Below, one piece after another: positions 25,901-35,264 of a stretch of 64,000 nt of DNA. The position numbers were made by a program, and so were the translations under genes. Location of the stretch: positions 19,819,176-19,883,175 of the forward strand of contig NC_135550.1 of NCBI RefSeq assembly GCF_964340395.1, in the 5' to 3' direction. The notes under the pieces are model-generated. The model saw nothing but the letters and a program-made list of their open reading frames with translations. It had not been told where the DNA came from and made no database searches. Position 1 is the stretch's first letter; each line of letters opens with the position of its first letter. The DNA comes from Glandiceps talaboti (taxonomy: Eukaryota; Hemichordata; Enteropneusta; Spengelidae).

Positions 25901-28900
25901 TGAATTTATCAACAGTGGATGACGAAGTGGTATACTGTTCATGAGAACACACACACACTTACCATATAACTTTGTATTACAATGGGGCACATAAAGTTGA
26001 CTTGTTGTTTAAAGTGGACAAGTTGCAGATTTACTGTTAATCTAGTCAGTTATAATAACCACTTTATTAGCATTGTTTCTGAACATAATCCCAGACAGTA
26101 TTAGTTATTACCAGAGAGATAGGTGGTACAGTTGAAATATCCAATAACATAAGGAAGACAATTTATTGTCTGTCTGATATGTAGTTATCTACATGTACCC
26201 TATCATATAGTACTGTTTTTATGTGTGTAGGTTTGTGTACAGTATTTTTTTGATGTGTGTAGGTTTGTGTACAGTATTTTTTTGATGTGTGTAGGTTTGT
26301 GTACAGTATTTTTTTGATGTATGTAGGTTTGTGTACAGTATTTTTTTGATGTGTGTATAAGGTTTATGTACAGTATTTTTTTTATGTGTGTAGGTTTGTG
26401 TACAGTATTTTTCAGATGTATGTAGGTTTGTGTACAAGTATATTTTTGGGGGGATGTGTGTAGTCTTGTGTACAGTAATGATTTTCTAACTGTCTACAGC
26501 AGATTAGCTTATCTTGAAAGAAAGTAATATATTATACTGGAATGGCTCACATCACTGCATCACAACAACAACAAACTTTCTTGTTTGCAGTCATTTTATA
26601 TCAAGATTTCTTGAAAACCAATATTAATGATAGCAGATCAAATTTGCTAGTTTAATATCTATATATATTAAAAAAACAAGATCATCAGCAATGCTATAAA
26701 CCAATCTATATACTTGAATCCAAACGTAATCTAAATCTGTACTGATTCTGAATCTGAATCTAAGAATAGAGTTCATAACTTTAAAAAAAACACACACAAC
26801 AGTATAAATCTATACTAACTCTGAATCTGAATCTAACAATAGACATCTTGACCTTATTTTATAGTGCTGACCAAAGGTCAGGTTGTCACCAAGTACTTCC
26901 GATGGATAACTAAAACTGGTGGCTATATCTGGCTTCAGACTAGTGCAACAATAACCAGTACAAAGAATACAAATGAACGTGTGGTTGTGTGTATCAACTA
27001 TATACTCAGGTAAAGTGAACACTTTTATAAGTTTTTATCACTAACATTATTTAAATGTCCAATTTTGATCTTATGTTTCTCCATACCCACTTTTAAAATG
27101 ATGAGGTGTCTGATATTAAAATAGATAAGAAAAAAAAGAACAACTCGTAAGTGTCTGCAAGTAATGTTGCTCTCCATTCATAATTATACTTTTAACAGTC
27201 AGGATGCCTCACAAAGTCATTTATGTCAACCAATTGGTTAATAAGGGTCTCAATTTTCAGCAATATAAATGATAATTTTCAGATTTGTATGTGATGTCTG
27301 TAACTTTTTTTTTCTGATCTTTTTTCGTTCAATTTTGGTCACAGATTCAATAAATAAAGGGTTGTTAAACTCATGAGACAGATTGAAATAAGTCCATCCT
27401 TACATTGAAATTCAAACACCACTGATTTTCACTAGCTTATGGAAACCAGTTTATCTAGAGGGGTCCGTGGCTTTGATTCTTCTTTAAAAAAAAAAAACAT
27501 CTCAAAGGAACTTCAAAGCCACGGATAGCCTCTAGACTAGGGATCAGTGTGTATCACATGTGTTGTATCTTTTTTTTTAAAGCTGTTGTCACTGGATGTA
27601 CATTTCCAATGAATAAATTAATATTGATATACTCCTCATTAATATATATAATAGTCTTATTTAAGTCTTTCAGTTTGTCATTATTTTGTCATTTTCTTCC
27701 TCAGCCCTGTAGAATATAGGAATTGTGTAATGGATATATCCCAACTACCAAACAGACCCACCGATACATCAGAATCTTCCGATACATCAGAAAGCGAAGC
27801 TGATTCAAGCAGTGATTCAGGTAGGATCAAAACAGCTCAACCAATCAAACCGACCAATAGGAAAAACCACCTGTTGATCAACCAATCATGTTGCTTCACT
27901 GTCTTGTAGTAAGACCTTTGATCTATACTCAAAAGGTTCCAAAACAAAGGTGGAGGATGACCTTACCTCTTGAGAAAGTCTTTGATTGAGCCTTTGGTGC
28001 TATGTGGCCTGTGCTCATTTTAAAGTTAGCTGAATTGACTGAGGGTCTAGCAGCTAGACTAGTTGACCAGGAGAAAAGAACCACCTGTTGTTCAATGAAT
28101 AAACTAATTTAGTGTATTTTACAAGCCAATTATGAAGACCTACAAAAAAATCTACCGATCAACCAATCAGGCTTACCCACTGTTAATCAGTGAATTGCTA
28201 ATTTTGGGTAAAATACATCTGTTAATACTCTAATTATGCAAAACAGCAAAAATGGCATCAGTAGATCAAACTGTTGATAAAATGCACCCATAATAATTGG
28301 CCAACCAGGTTCATAACCAGCAGAAAATGCATTGCATGCCAAGCATACATGGGGTATTTTGAATTGTTTGTTTATTGTTGATGATGTTTCCCTTTGTAAT
28401 AAAAATTTAAAGTCAAGTTATTTTCATATAGCATAAACTCCTTTAAAGGAATGTAGTACACTGTTAGTTGTTTTTTTTCACCAGTGTCAAATTTTATATT
28501 ATGAGAGAAAGGAGAAAAAAATTCTTTATTTCACAAGTTTTGTGTACGATTCACTCTAAGTTAGGAAATGAACCTCAGTATAAGAGAAGGTATTAATAAT
28601 TTGGGATTGATTATTTTTAATAGACAGAAACACAATGATTAATCTTCACATCATTTTTTATTTCCAGTAACATTTGATATGTTACTGCAAAGTTGAAATT
28701 TATTGTTTCTTTTATTGACATATTTAGATGAGAATGCAGACGCCATGGAAAGCTCCAACGATAGTGACAACAGTGGAGGTGCAAACCACAGATCCAAGAG
28801 AAGAAATCAAACAACACAAAATAAACACACTGCAAGGAAACGAAAGAAACGGCCGAAGGGACAACGCAGCAAAGATGCCAAGAAGATGAAAAATGATACG

Positions 28901-30181
28901 CCAAGACAACATGGAGATGTCGGTGAAAGTGACACATCTCCTATCAACAAAATACATGCAATGGCCAACTCAGATGAAATAGAGCATAGTGGAATTGATG
29001 AGGAAAACAAAGAGGAAATGACATCACAAAACCAACAATCTGACAGAACTGAACTCACAAATGACGAGTCTATGAAAAAGAGGGGACGGCCACGAAAACG
29101 CAAAATTATCCAGCACGTAAATTCTTGTGATAGCAGAGAGAGTAGTACAGGAGCTGGCAGTTGTGATGTACCTCTACATAACGATGGTGCTAAAAATTCT
29201 CCAAGCATGACCAATGATCAAAATCCCTGCATTCCGTCCCCTCACTTTGACAACAGCTTGGCCGTCAAGTCAGAACGTCAAGAGACAGATTTCCAGTTGG
29301 AAAGTTGGGACAACCCACCAAATAGAGAGATCACTCGCGAACAAGGCACACTGCTTGATACTCCAGACAGCCCCTTCACTCGAAATCACTCCGTGTCAAG
29401 TCTCCATCAAAGTATCAATCAGTCACCAGTCAGCCAATCACCAATGAGTGTGCATGACATTCCCAAGAGTCCATTTCAGAAGACATCGTCTATTTCAAGT
29501 CCAAGTACGGGGATTCCTGAATCAGTGCTGACACCACCGGCAACAGATATCAAGACAGGATTTGTACTTCCGCCAGTCAGTTCACTGACAGCATCAGTGA
29601 TTAACATCACACACCGTAATGACTCACAGCACATAGTGAACCCACCGACAATGACGTTATCTCCCATGGAGACTGGCAAAGAAACCCAGCCTTCAGAAAC
29701 TGCAACGTCGATTAGTGCCATTGCAAGTGCACATGCTAGTCTCTTAGCCAATCTGACCCCACAAGCTGCCAAAGAATCAGTCATAAACATCCATCCACAT
29801 GTACTCACAACTGATTCTGTCACTACAGCATATGCTGGAATGCCCTATGCTAGTTACAGCAAATATACGTATTCACCCTATGGACCTACTATGAATCTAG
29901 CTACGCATGCTGCTTATCAAGGCAACCACTACGGCCACATGTCGCCTTACGGCAATTACACACAGAGTCAAGAGACACCCATGGACCTAACCTACGGAAG
30001 TGGTTACGGATCTCACATGCAAATTGTGCGACCTGAAGTTTTACAGAATGTTGCTAAGCAACAGTATCTAGGTGGGGCCAAGTCACCATATGCAGCATTC
30101 ACTGATGCACGAGATCAGTTGTCTAAGGTCCATAGCAAGACCAGTGCTGACGTTTCAGGCAACAGTCAGCAGAAAGTTTGA
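473..30181 (+). CDS. NPAS3: NPAS1/NPAS3/trachealess-type bHLH-PAS transcription factor, 5'-partial, eight exons
   Basis: Joined segments are 473-562, 6086-6275, 19360-19469, 21525-21718, 25681-25787, 26865-27009, 27705-27820 and 28728-30181. Together they make 2406 nt in one frame (801 residues plus TGA), and every junction is GT..AG. Visible parts in order: PAS-A (about residues 1-145 of the fragment), a Ser/Thr-rich insert inside it, PAS-B with its PAC motif (about 150-280), a Ser/acidic stretch (about 292-317), and a long low-complexity C-terminal region with basic nuclear-localisation segments. Signatures such as [69 protein letters not shown] and IPESVLTPP match vertebrate NPAS3/NPAS1 as I remember them, rather than SIM or HIF-alpha. 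Family members dimerise with ARNT/tango in the nucleus and bind E-box-like sites. The bHLH region is outside the window. Confidence is high for the family and moderate for NPAS3 over NPAS1, since an invertebrate gene is probably the single pro-orthologue. Confidence 0.93.
563..6085 (+). other. NPAS3-like intron, 5.5 kb
   Basis: GT..AG intron, mostly AT-rich. The segment 1860-2580 is very A/T-rich with loosely repeated AAAATTATGCATAAT-like words. A repeat-poor, less AT-rich block spans about 3640-4390 (see findings). Poly(A) runs sit near 4460 and 4910. Short open frames here have no recognisable coding character. Confidence 0.8.
3640..4390. promoter_or_regulatory. Candidate intronic regulatory block
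   Basis: High-complexity sequence of visibly higher GC than its flanks, without open frames or repeat structure. It ends in a cluster of homeodomain-type cores, with TAATTA at 4371-4376 and 4380-4385 and ATTAC/ATTATG neighbours. Calling it an enhancer is inference only. Confidence 0.25.
6086..6275 (+). CDS. NPAS3: NPAS3-like exon: PAS-A core and Ser/Thr-rich insert
   Basis: 190 nt, starting in phase 0 after TTTGCTAG and ending in phase 1 before GTAAGA. It encodes [17 protein letters not shown] and [10 protein letters not shown], then a linker made almost only of S, T, G, A and P. The vertebrate protein has an equally Ser-rich, poorly conserved insert at this point, so it is probably a flexible loop in PAS-A. 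Confidence 0.95.
6453..6757. repeat. GTGAT/GTGGT pentanucleotide minisatellite
   Basis: About 300 bp of (GTGNT)n with N mostly A or G. It is interrupted by two copies of a longer variant containing GGTTCGGTTTGGTGTAATGC. It starts about 180 bp after the exon donor. Long open frames on both strands here (His/Thr-rich on the minus strand, Cys/Trp/Val-rich on the plus) are artefacts of the repeat. Confidence 0.95.
7761..8044. repeat. 150-bp direct duplication carrying four GTCATGTGAC palindromes
   Basis: Two tandem copies, beginning at 7762 and 7912, about 90% alike. Each opens with GACATGTCATGTGACAGTC and ends near CAGTCACACTTGTCAC. GTCATGTGAC occurs at 7767, 7778, 7917 and 7928. That word matches the extended E-box recognised by MITF/TFE/USF-type bHLH-zipper factors. 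Confidence 0.9.
8660..8875. repeat. (ATGT)n/(GGAT)n and (GT)n microsatellites
   Basis: Runs of GTAT, then GGAT, then about 14 GTAT units at 8660-8762. A second (GTAT)n(GT)n stretch follows at about 8842-8873. The open frames across this region are repeat artefacts. Confidence 0.95.
8930..9545. promoter_or_regulatory. Candidate intronic regulatory block
   Basis: A repeat-free, high-complexity stretch between microsatellites and AT-rich DNA. It contains TGATTCATTTATTTTC, TAATGATTG and two ATTGGTCA/CCAATCA words. It has no coding potential. A regulatory role is inferred only from composition and motif content. Confidence 0.2.
10013..10034. repeat. (TA)n microsatellite
   Basis: About ten TA units. 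A similar tract lies at 10903-10932. Confidence 0.9.
13030..14060. promoter_or_regulatory. Candidate intronic regulatory block
   Basis: About 1 kb without tandem repeats, rich in homeodomain-like cores (CTAATTAG context at 13803-13810, several AATAATTGA words, TAATGATT near 13876) and an ACAAAG SOX/TCF-like word near 13968. The 117- and 61-codon open frames at 13898-14262 have no recognisable protein signature and no splice-site support, so they are not called. Confidence 0.25.
14826..14945. repeat. Two-copy ~66-bp tandem duplication
   Basis: AAATAGAATTTCATGAAGAA and AAATAGAATTTAATGAAGAA head two adjacent copies, each continuing to TTATTCCACATG. Confidence 0.75.
15370..15830. promoter_or_regulatory. 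Candidate intronic enhancer (TCF and homeodomain cores)
   Basis: Repeat-free block directly before a minisatellite. It contains CTTTGATG (15676-15683, a TCF/LEF-type core), TAATTA (15691-15696), TTAATCA (15731-15737) and CAATTGATTG. It has no open frame. The call rests on motif clustering within about 65 bp and on composition alone. Confidence 0.3.
15885..16645. repeat. Minisatellite of 19 units, each with AATAAA
   Basis: The core CCAAATAAAGTCA recurs 19 times. The first units are about 46 bp, containing GTCTTTGACACAACATAG. Later units alternate between about 39 bp (AGTGTCTTCAACATAGTCAG) and about 37 bp (AACAAAACATAGTCAGTTCA), giving a 76-bp higher-order dimer. Every unit has a sense-strand AATAAA hexamer relative to the host gene. 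Confidence 0.95.
18030..18790. repeat. GTAT-rich degenerate minisatellite
   Basis: Variable-length units built from GTATGTATCTATG and GTGTTTCATTGCAAGTATGTC. The order decays toward both edges and is most regular at 18390-18600. Cys/Val/Tyr-rich open frames in three plus frames are artefacts. Confidence 0.9.
18950..19355. promoter_or_regulatory. Candidate regulatory block just 5' of the PAS-A end exon
   Basis: A repeat-free segment between the GTAT array and the next exon. It includes GGATTATTT (from 19150) and GGGATAATC (from about 19225), both similar to Otx/bicoid-type cores, plus CAATTAG. Function is inferred. Confidence 0.2.
19360..19469 (+). CDS. NPAS3: NPAS3-like exon: end of PAS-A
   Basis: 110 nt, from CACTCACAG to GTAAGC, phases 1 to 0. 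It encodes [19 protein letters not shown] then [18 protein letters not shown]. The [17 protein letters not shown] block is a near-exact match to NPAS1/NPAS3 and separates this gene from SIM and HIF paralogues. Confidence 0.96.
19470..21524 (+). other. NPAS3-like intron, 2.1 kb
   Basis: AT-rich, with a long pyrimidine-rich approach to the acceptor at 21524. Short open frames such as 19540-19881 on the minus strand lack recognisable content. Nothing else was identified. Confidence 0.8.
21525..21718 (+). CDS. NPAS3: NPAS3-like exon: PAS-A/PAS-B junction
   Basis: 194 nt, phases 0 to 2, from TATTTTAG to GTAAAT. It encodes [16 protein letters not shown], then [18 protein letters not shown] and the start of PAS-B ([16 protein letters not shown]). 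The ALPPPTINE-like and DLxxxxCExR patterns fit NPAS3. Confidence 0.95.
23540..23975. promoter_or_regulatory. Candidate intronic enhancer
   Basis: Repeat-free block with CTAATTAG (23891-23898), TTATCT overlapping CTTTGATG (23947-23958, GATA and TCF-like cores), and CATCAATAAATCA. No open frame. Regulatory function is an inference. Confidence 0.3.
24190..24536. mobile_element. Foldback (long inverted repeat) element
   Basis: The left arm (24190-24335) and right arm (about 24395-24536) are imperfect inverted copies over about 140 bp around an AT-rich centre. Both begin AAGTRGCCATATGGAT when read inward and share TCAATGTGAAAC and ACCAAGTC. No coding capacity. No clear target duplication was found. 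Confidence 0.85.
25681..25787 (+). CDS. NPAS3: NPAS3-like exon: PAS-B core
   Basis: 107 nt, phases 2 to 1, from TGCTCACAG to GTGAGT. It encodes [20 protein letters not shown] then [15 protein letters not shown]. The HAEDV motif is the PAS-B helix typical of bHLH-PAS class I proteins. Confidence 0.95.
25788..26864 (+). other. NPAS3-like intron, 1.1 kb, with minisatellite
   Basis: Holds a 32-bp minisatellite at 26229-26470. The rest is AT-rich and unremarkable. Confidence 0.85.
26229..26470. repeat. 32-bp minisatellite, 7-8 units
   Basis: Units of TGTGTAGGTTTGTGTACAGT plus TATTTTTTTGA repeat every 32 bp from 26231. The last two units are degraded. The reverse frame reads as a repetitive Tyr/Thr/His/Lys peptide, which is an artefact. 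Confidence 0.95.
26865..27009 (+). CDS. NPAS3: NPAS3-like exon: PAS-B C-terminal half and PAC
   Basis: 145 nt, phases 1 to 2, from TTTTATAG to GTAAAG. It encodes [16 protein letters not shown], then [13 protein letters not shown] and [12 protein letters not shown]. GGYIWxQ is the hallmark of the PAC segment in bHLH-PAS proteins. Confidence 0.96.
27010..27704 (+). other. NPAS3-like intron, 0.7 kb
   Basis: AT-rich, with a short hairpin-forming inverted repeat at 27455-27535. Confidence 0.85.
27455..27535. repeat. Short inverted repeat with ~22-bp arms
   Basis: Arms CTAGAGGGGTCCGTGGCTTT (27455) and AAAGCCACGGATAGCCTCTAG (right arm, to 27535) are inverted copies around an A-rich spacer. Confidence 0.8.
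27705..27820 (+). CDS. NPAS3: NPAS3-like exon: post-PAS Ser/acidic segment
   Basis: 116 nt, phases 2 to 1, from TTCCTCAG to GTAGGA. It encodes [19 protein letters not shown] followed by a Ser/Asp/Glu-rich stretch. The vertebrate gene has the same order (MDIAQLP then SESSETSDSESD), consistent with an acidic, probably phosphorylated segment. DTSES occurs twice, from a short internal DNA duplication. Confidence 0.93.
27821..28727 (+). other. NPAS3-like intron, 0.9 kb
   Basis: AT-rich. At about 28046-28064 it carries GGTCTAGCAGCTAGACTA, the same terminus as the hAT-like MITEs at 38815 and 39382, so it is probably a remnant of that family. Confidence 0.8.
28728..30181 (+). CDS. NPAS3: NPAS3-like terminal exon: NLS, AT-hook-like motif, C-terminal region
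   Basis: 1454 nt, entered in phase 1 after ATATTTAG, ending at TGA 30179-30181. Basic clusters occur at about residues 338-372 ([19 protein letters not shown]) and 434-443 ([10 protein letters not shown], an AT-hook-like core). Conserved NPAS3 motifs follow: [20 protein letters not shown] and TPMDLTYG near the C terminus, where the vertebrate protein has TPMEMLYH. The region is otherwise rich in S, T, P, N, Q and Y and probably disordered, as expected for transactivation and regulatory tails. In-frame Met codons at 28703 (intronic) and 28745 are not starts. Overlapping antisense frames are shadows. Confidence 0.95.
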
Positions 30182-30253
30182 CAAAAAACCTAGATTTGTC
30201 CGATAGAGTACTTCCCTTCCCATATTATTTTTGGACAACGGCAATCTATAGAA

Positions 30254-30280
30254 GTGATGATGATGATGATGATGATGATA
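30254..30280. repeat. (GAT)n trinucleotide tract in the 3' UTR
   Basis: About eight GAT units shortly after the stop codon. Confidence 0.9.
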
Positions 30281-30804
30281 ATGGTGATGATAGTAAAAAC
30301 AATATGTATCTTGTTGCTTCAATGTCTCAGTATTTTGTACACATATCATCACATCCGGTTTTTTTTGTCTGAATTTACAATTTATTGGACAAAAAGTACA
30401 TATAAGTAGAGTTTCAAACCTTGCCAAGTATCATTTTTGTCAGTTGCCAACAAAATAGACGTATTGTCAAACACTGTAGTTAATTTTGATCAGTTTGCCA
30501 AGAATGAGACATGCCAAGACAAGACATGACATGGTTAGTCAAAATTTTTATAATGTCAATTTCAAAATATTGTTGTAGATTTCAGTTCAATTATTAATAT
30601 AGTTTTATCGTAAATGATTGTCAGTTTCCATGGCAATATTCCACTCTCAGCATTTATTTTAGACAGTTTGCTTCCAAAAAAAAATGGCAGGTGAGATATT
30701 TTGGGATGTTTTGGATGCAGCTAGATTGTATACAATACATGTAGAGACAGAGGTACTGTTTTACCAGATATGGTAAACAAAATATAAAAAACATAGGTTA
30801 AAAA

Positions 30805-30810
30805 AATAAA
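30805..30810 (+). terminator. Candidate poly(A) signal of the NPAS3-like gene
   Basis: First AATAAA on the sense strand, 624 nt after the stop codon. Alternatives lie at 34758 and 35597. There is no transcript evidence. Confidence 0.3.
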
Positions 30811-31975
30811 TAGACAGTCCTTTTTAACTGTATGCAATGATTTTGATGAGTATTTTGGTAAGCTATAGAGCTACCAGACTTCACTTCGCAGAGTACAACT
30901 CTCTCCTCCCTCTTTCAGATAAGACTTCCATTTTTTTTTTGTGAAAGACAGAGAGAACAGCAAAAGAATTTTATTTTTTCCTTTTATTTCAGATTTGACT
31001 TGTGCATTTTTTGACTTGTTTTGTTACCCAGTTTAGGGTCACACAATCATATTCCAGTTATAATGTTCAAAAAAGAGAGAGCAAGAACGAAAAAAAAAGG
31101 CTTAAAAAAAAAGGAAAACAAGAAATAGCCAATTTTAGAGTGTTATTCCTTTTCCTGAACATTTTAATTTGCGAGTAAGTACTCGAGGCTTATGAAGCAA
31201 ACTTAAAAAAAAAACCTCGATCAAATTGAGGCGATTTGTGTTGTTATGTTATTTTTAGAGTACAGTCTGCTGCTAACTATACTCAATTAAATTGAGACTA
31301 AAGAGTACTGCAGGTCACGTTCATTTGCATTCCAAAATAGGGCTACTTTAAAAGCAGCTTCTCGCGAAAAAAAAAACCGAACTCCAAACCCATACCTTCA
31401 TATTTTGACTTCCAGTATAAATCCTAACTTTAAACTACAACTCTCTATTCTTGCTTTTATCTATGTAAATGTAACAAAGTCAACTTTAAAAAAAAAAAAA
31501 GCATTCAAATATGAATATTTTTGCTGAAAACTTTGGATATAATGCTGCAAAATGTTACAAAAAATGAATCTTCCACTCTACAATTGATAATGTTGGCTTG
31601 TATGTTTTGATGAAAATAAGGTCAGAGGTCAATTTTTGATTGACAGTATACTTATTGCACGCTAGTACTATACTTCAGTTCTTCTCATACTTTTTATGAT
31701 TAAGAAAAAAAACCATGCCAATTTTAACAATTTTGCCAGTAAAGTCAGTCGGATTGTAATGCCAATGTGAATCTTTTCTTGCCAGCTGTTTATCTTAATA
31801 TTCATCGTTTGCCAAAAGCCAACAATCTCGTCCTCCACTGAGTTCAGTTTAGGAGAAGCTTAAGGAGCTAACAAATACAACCACCGTTTACGATTTGTAG
31901 TAGTACTATTACTTGTTGTTTATTCATTCATTTTATACTGACAGACTTGGGATAATATTTCATTTATTTTTTTGG

Positions 31976-31977
<2 letters not shown>

Positions 31978-32020
<43 letters not shown>
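31978..32020. repeat. (AATC)n microsatellite
   Basis: About ten uninterrupted AATC units. The Ser/Ile/Asn/Gln-repeat frames here are artefacts. Confidence 0.95.
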
Positions 32021-32021
<1 letters not shown>

Positions 32022-32825
32022 CCAGGCTAGAGTCAGAGAGTTTGACTCTTCTAATATACCACAGAACTCACAGTACTACTATATTACAATACATTGCTTT
32101 CTGTTTTCCGTACATACATACATACAAGCTGTGCTAGTAGCTAGGATATCTGAACTTCAGTATAAAATACATGGTAGCTTTACTAGTAAGATTTCTACAC
32201 TCACCCACCTACCTAGCAACCAAAAACTTAATCATCACGCACTTCACAGCATAACAAGGGTGATGTTTTTATTGGAACTGCATGCGTACACAGATTTGTT
32301 CTCATTTTCTGTTTATGTCCAGTTTATTTTGTTTATGGTGCTATTACTAACAAAATATCTGTCATGTCTTCAGTTTATAGATGAAGTAGAAATTCTACAA
32401 ATACAGCTTTGACAAGTCTTTATTTGACCAATTAACTGACAGCTGCTCTGAGCATCAAATCCTAATCTGATAACTGTGAAAGTGATGAGTAAAACAGTGG
32501 CTCAATATCTTTACTACAATTATTGGTTTGAGCTCTGCCAGTCTTCACTGACGTTCAGTGGAGACAGTCACAGCTCCACCACAACAACAATTTACAGACT
32601 ATCTCAGTAACTAGGATATTGGGTCAAAGTTCAGAGTTCAGATTTATGTCCACCATATAAACCTGAACTTAAATGCGTGTTCTCACTTGAAATGTTGTAT
32701 CGATGGCATTTCATGCTCAGAGAGTATTTGCAGTTATGTAAATACAACTTTCAGGAACGTTTATTATGCTACTACTGTATATTTTAGTTTTCTCAATACG
32801 ACAAATGGCACAAACTTCCAGCTGT

Positions 32826-32871
32826 TCTTGTTATTGTTATTATTGTTGTTATTGTTGTTGTTGTTGTTGTA
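32826..32871. repeat. (TTG/TTA)n microsatellite
   Basis: Imperfect TTGTTATTG tract ending in pure (TTG)n. It reads as poly-Leu in one frame, which is an artefact. Confidence 0.95.
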
Positions 32872-35227
32872 AGCAACAGGTTGCATATGGACGTTCATCA
32901 AATCTATGGAACTTAACTATGAGTTAGAGTGAATATTGATGGGCTAAAACTAAATAGTGGCAGCCTACCTATTCTTCAATACAGACAAATTTGAACTGCT
33001 TTTTACCTTGTCAAATAGTATAAAGACAGCCAACCTAGATCTCACATCAGTCACTTTACACTTCATCTCTTTCAAAACTCCTGATATCTCTTTTGTCAAT
33101 TCTATCGTTAGGGTTTCCATGTAGATGTGATGCCAATATCTTTGTACAGTTTCGAACAAAATCATGCAGGAAAAACCACAACTCAATATTTTGTTTGTTT
33201 TAATAGATTTTGAACTACGCTAAAATACAGTCACATTTGAAGTCAATTCTAGGTGTACATGTAACCCATGCAGATTTCATAATATGCGCATACTTGAAAG
33301 GTTTTTAAAAAAAAAATATGATAATGTATGAAACTATTTCTATACTATGTTGGCTTCCAATGTTAGTAGTGTTACCATGGTTACAGTGGATCCTTTAGTG
33401 TCGTGTACAAGATGGTGAGAGAGTGCCAAGCTCATCATAATGTAGTCTTATCTATGTGTATACTATCTGGTTCAGTAGTGCTATTTGGTTTTTTGCTATC
33501 TGTGTCCAGTTTTATTCAGATTTCAAATTTTTTATTCTTAAATTGTCATGGTAACAAACTTGATGTGTTACTGTGTGACAGTTGACTAAGGCGATCTTGA
33601 TCATTTGGAGCAGAAATTGCGTTATAACGAATCACATGATTTAGGGGATGTGGGGGCAGGTATCATTATGTAAAGGGCTAAGTGTATCATCAATACAAAC
33701 CTACATGTATTCGGATATCATACAGTAAACTGACTTATCTTGTCAACCCTGCCTTGTATTAGGGCTTCCTGACAGTCCTTTTGTCGCAAACATATTTTGG
33801 CAGATAGTCTCCCTCCCCTCCCTTTCATAAAGTGACCCCCCCCCCCCTCCCACAAACTGCATTTTTATGATAATTTGCATATGACAGTTATCGATATTTC
33901 ATGTAAATGCAAGAATTTCACTTTCAGTATTTGAAATGTTGACTGTGTGTAATTTATAGATAAGTGAACAAATCACATACATTTTAATAAACTGTATGTA
34001 GAAAAAAAAAGTATAAGTCAAATTCATAGGCATTTTTGCTTCAAAAAAAACCGTCTGTTCTTAGAAAGGAGTTACCAAACAACATCTTTTAACCAATCTT
34101 GCCAATATTTATGAATATGTAAAGATGTTTTGATTTAATCTAAATAAAACTGGGCAACTATAGCTTCAGTACAGTCATTGTTTTCAAAAATGAGAAAAAA
34201 TTTTAATGTTAGAAAAATGAAAAACATAAAATTGAATGTAGCTTTGTGTGTACATGTACAGTGAAAAAAAAAACTGAGACTGTTTGTAGAGAATTTGTGT
34301 TGAAATAGTAGTAGAACATGTATATCTTCAAACATTAAAAACAAAACAGGGAATCCAGATGTATTGCCGAATTTGGTGAAATGAACTTGAACTTGGGATG
34401 CAATCTATGTACACACATGAATTATTTCACTCTAATAATCTTTCACATAAAAGTATTTTCACCGGGATGTGTATATCCAACATGAATTTGATGTAAAAAT
34501 TTGACCAGTTATTCTTGGTGTACACAAGCTGAATGTCTCCGCAAGTGTTATTGTGCAATTTCCAACTCTACCAGTCAAGTGGTAACTTCAGATTTTGAAT
34601 GATAGAAACTTGGTTTGAAAAAAATGAATGATGAGAACTTTAGAGAATACTTCAGTGTCTATTTATAACATCCTAGTGTCAACTTTACCTTTATAAACAT
34701 GTGCCAAGAAAATTTCAGAGTTCACATGTAACTATGCATGTGGACGGGGGAATGCCAAATAAATATGCCTCAGAGTAAACAAGTTCACCAACCAGAATGA
34801 CTTATAGATCATCTCACTTAACCACAGCTATGGTGAAGACGTTTGAGTTTGAGTCACCAAGAATTACAACTGGTCATCATTTTACTATATAGTGTTTTGT
34901 AAGAAGCTTGCTGTAATATAGAAACAAAAAACTGAGTAACTAGTTGGTTTCAACGGTTATTGGGGAAAATGCACCAAAATGCTGCTTGTAAATTTTGACC
35001 CAAAAAAATTGTGTCATATTTCTTGCTGCCAAAGTGTTGTGGTTTCTGTACAATAACTGTTTCTAATGTGGAAGTTGTCTTACCCTTCATAAACTGTAAA
35101 ACTGTAACAAGATTTCTTGGCAAATGGCATTAAATTTGTTTTTTCAAAACTTGTGTGTGCTCCATCGTAATTCAAATCATTTTTGTGTTTCTGTTTGAAA
35201 TGCTACTACACCGTTTTACACAGTTTG

Positions 35228-35263
<36 letters not shown>
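35228..35263. repeat. (GT)n microsatellite
   Basis: About 18 uninterrupted GT units. Confidence 0.95.

Positions 35264-35264
<1 letters not shown>

Noticed and set aside
26219-26437. 72-codon repetitive minus-strand peptide
   Set aside because: It is a 32-bp minisatellite read in one frame; 32 is not a multiple of 3, so openness merely reflects few stops.
28807-29823. Antisense frames opposite the NPAS3 last exon (115-135 codons)
   Set aside because: Shadows of a strongly supported sense exon with no signature of their own.
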